Positions 5,771 through 7,154 of a stretch of DNA of 7,154 nt are shown here, piece after piece (the first letter of the stretch is position 1; every line of letters begins with the position of its first letter). Source of the stretch: an uncultured Eubacteriales bacterium. GTDB taxonomy: Bacteria > Bacillota > Clostridia > Monoglobales > Monoglobaceae. The DNA lies in the NCBI GenBank assembly GCA_900550775.1, contig URTH01000088.1, forward strand, positions 1-7,154. Direction: 5' to 3'. Made by a program: the position numbers and the translations under genes. Under the pieces are notes generated by a model that worked only from the letters and a program-made list of their open reading frames with translations, did no database searches and had not been told where the DNA came from.

Positions 5771-7154
5771 GGATTCGCGGTTCATATTCGCGATATCGAC
5801 CAGTTCAATATTGCCCTGGTTGTAACGGCTCTTCATACTGGAGGCCAGCGCCGCCGCCGTATCAAGCGAGGTCAGACACGGGATGCCGAGTTCAACCGCC
5901 TTACGGCGCAGCTTTACGCTGTCTCTTGCCGGCAGTCTGCCCTTTGCGGAGGTCGAGATGATAAACTGAATCTTTCCGCTTTCTAAAAGCGTCATGGTAT
6001 TTTCGTCCGCCTCATGAATCTTATTGGCACGGGTAACCTTAAGCCCTGCCTTTTCCAGCACACCGGCCGTACCCTCGGTGGCGTAGATCGAAAGGCCGAT
6101 ATCCGCATAGCCGCGCACCACATCAACGATCTCACCCTTATCCGAATCCCGTACCGTAACCAGTACGCCGCCTTCCTTTTTCATATGATAGCCGGCCGCG
6201 GTCAAACCTTTGTAAACGGCCTCCTCCATGGTTCTGGCAATGCCCAAAACCTCACCGGTGGACTTCATTTCAGGTCCCAGCTGCGTATCCAGATCGCTCA
6301 GCTTTTCAAACGAGAAGATCGGCACCTTGACGGCATAATACGGCGAATTTTGATAAAGTCCCGTGCCGTAGCCCATATCCTTCAGCTTTTCGCCCAGCAT
6401 GATCTTGGTTGCAAGATCCACCATCGGCACGCCGGTCACCTTGCTGATATAAGGCACCGTACGCGATGAACGCGGATTGACCTCAATCACATAAATCTTG
6501 TTATGATGAATCACATACTGAATGTTAATCAGGCCTTTGGTGTGCAGCGAAAGTGCCAGACGGGTCGAATAATCGATCAGCTGCTCGGTCTGTTTTGCGC
6601 TGACGTTCCATGCCGGGTAGACGGCAATCGAATCGCCGGAATGTACGCCGGCACGCTCGATATGCTCCATAATACCGGGGATTAAGACGCTCTCGCCGTC
6701 ACAGATCGCGTCAACCTCCAGCTCGATTCCCATGAGGTATTTGTCAATCAAAACAGCATTGTCCTTCTCATGTGCGAGGATAATCTTCATATACTCACGA
6801 ATGTCGGCGTCCGAAAAGGCGATAATCATATTCTGACCGCCAAGCACGTAACTCGGACGCATCAGAACCGGGTAGCCGAGACGGTTTGCACTGTGCAGCG
6901 CCTCCTCCTCGGTGAACACCGTTTCACCGGCAGGACGGCCGATGCCAAGCTCCTCCAACAGTGCGTCAAAACGGCCGCGATCCTCCGCCGCGTCAATACT
7001 GTCTGCCGGAGTACCCATAATCGGAATGTTATTCTCCACCAGGCATTTTGTCAGTTTAATCGCAGTCTGACCGCCAAAGGCCACCACCGCACCGACCGGC
7101 TTTTCAACGTTTGCGATATGCAGCACGTCCTCCGGGGTCAAAGGTTCAAAGTAA
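4931..7154 (-). CDS. carB-dapF: CarB-DapF fusion: carbamoyl-phosphate synthase large subunit (C-terminal half) joined to diaminopimelate epimerase, 5'-truncated by the window edge
   Basis: One uninterrupted frame carries 461 residues of CarB followed at once by 279 residues of DapF. It remains open at the right edge (…YFEPLTPEDV), so the TTG at 7141 is internal; the first half of CarB, about 600 residues, lies outside. The CarB part would make carbamoyl phosphate for pyrimidines and arginine together with a CarA glutaminase. The DapF part would epimerise LL- to meso-diaminopimelate for lysine and peptidoglycan. The CarB tail is full length by family comparison (IELVDIANMNRES), and the next residue is the natural DapF methionine (MRLRFTKMQGCGNDY), so there is essentially no linker. 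No stop lies between them, and no Shine-Dalgarno site precedes either the ATG at 5770 or the one at 5785, which argues for one polypeptide over reinitiation. The gene is followed closely by dapL. A missed stop codon from a sequencing error remains possible. Confidence 0.88.
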   Translation of the reverse strand, partial: YFEPLTPEDVLHIANVEKPVGAVVAFGGQTAIKLTKCLVENNIPIMGTPADSIDAAEDRGRFDALLEELGIGRPAGETVFTEEEALHSANRLGYPVLMRPSYVLGGQNMIIAFSDADIREYMKIILAHEKDNAVLIDKYLMGIELEVDAICDGESVLIPGIMEHIERAGVHSGDSIAVYPAWNVSAKQTEQLIDYSTRLALSLHTKGLINIQYVIHHNKIYVIEVNPRSSRTVPYISKVTGVPMVDLATKIMLGEKLKDMGYGTGLYQNSPYYAVKVPIFSFEKLSDLDTQLGPEMKSTGEVLGIARTMEEAVYKGLTAAGYHMKKEGGVLVTVRDSDKGEIVDVVRGYADIGLSIYATEGTAGVLEKAGLKVTRANKIHEADENTMTLLESGKIQFIISTSAKGRLPARDSVKLRRKAVELGIPCLTSLDTAAALASSMKSRYNQGNIELVDIANMNRESMRLRFTKMQGCGNDYIYIDCFDQKVDNPETLSVRLSQYHFGIGGDGIILVCPSDVADAKMRIFNQDGSEGKMCGNGIRCVGKYLYDSGRVKKKILKVDTLSGIKTLDLAVRGDKVYEVTVDMGKAEFLPDQVPVCLDGEEVVDRAVEIGGKTERITCVSMGNPHCVVFRDDLENMDIAKEGKAFEFNPLFPERVNTEFVRILDNHTVQMRVWERGSGETMACGTGACASAVAAVKNGYCEKGEEITVKLLGGDLRIRYTDETVFMTGKAETVFSGEVEI
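5771..7154 (-). other. carB: CarB module: second ATP-grasp unit and MGS-like allosteric domain
   Basis: Counting from the first complete codon (Tyr at 7153): 1-55 closes a pre-ATP-grasp fold with FGGQTAIKL; about 60-260 is the ATP-grasp domain that phosphorylates carbamate, with MRPSYVLGG (98-106), ELEVDAICDG (145-154), GIMEHIERAGVHSGDS (160-175) and the metal-binding IEVNP (223-227). LGPEMKSTGEVLG (292-304) leads to the C-terminal MGS-like regulatory domain (about 325-461). The latter keeps the effector-site residues equivalent to E. coli Thr974, Thr977 and Lys993, seen here as Thr359, Thr362 and Lys378 (ATEGT…NKIHE). Nucleotide or ornithine control is therefore plausible. It corresponds to roughly residue 620 onward of E. 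coli CarB. Nothing suggests loss of activity. Confidence 0.95.

Noticed and set aside
6014..6469. A 151-codon open frame on the + strand opposite carB
   Set aside because: It is antisense to the conserved ATP-grasp/MGS region, has no family signature, and its composition is that of a shadow of the coding strand.
7139..7141. A TTG that could be taken as the start of the minus-strand gene
   Set aside because: The frame continues upstream to the window edge with YFEPL, which matches conserved CarB sequence, so the gene is cut by the edge and does not start here.

Overview
The window looks like chromosomal DNA from an anaerobic Bacillota of the Clostridia, possibly Oscillospirales/Ruminococcaceae-like. 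This is inferred from roughly even base composition, strong Shine-Dalgarno sites, clostridial-type phosphate-regulon proteins, and use of LL-diaminopimelate aminotransferase (DapL) for the lysine/peptidoglycan branch. No marker gene fixes the genus. Coding density is very high. I see no mobile element, tRNA, rRNA, CRISPR array or recognisable riboswitch.

Left half (+ strand, 1-3711): the end of a phosphate-uptake and sensing cluster. The 3' part of pstB (ATPase of the PstSCAB phosphate importer) overlaps phoU by one base. After a 101-bp gap with its own extended -10 promoter come a PhoB/PhoP-type response regulator and an overlapping PhoR-type membrane histidine kinase. Together these form the usual circuit: Pst transports and senses phosphate, PhoU relays the state, PhoR phosphorylates the regulator, and the regulator controls the pho genes.

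Middle (3693-3732): a compact hairpin terminator between two convergent genes. The phoR stop codon sits in its loop, and an outer inverted repeat suggests it works in both directions.

Right half (- strand, 7154-3733): a biosynthetic operon read right to left. A single open frame encodes the C-terminal half of the carbamoyl-phosphate synthase large subunit (CarB) and runs without a stop into a complete diaminopimelate epimerase (DapF). It is followed within a few bases by dapL. DapL makes LL-diaminopimelate and DapF converts it to the meso form, so these two catalyse consecutive steps. CarB belongs to pyrimidine/arginine synthesis, which makes the covalent CarB-DapF joining the most unusual feature here. 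Both partners keep their key residues, including both DapF catalytic cysteines, so it looks like a functional bifunctional protein and not decay.

The only gene-free stretch above 50 bases is 1270-1370. Both window edges cut a gene: pstB on the left and carB on the right.
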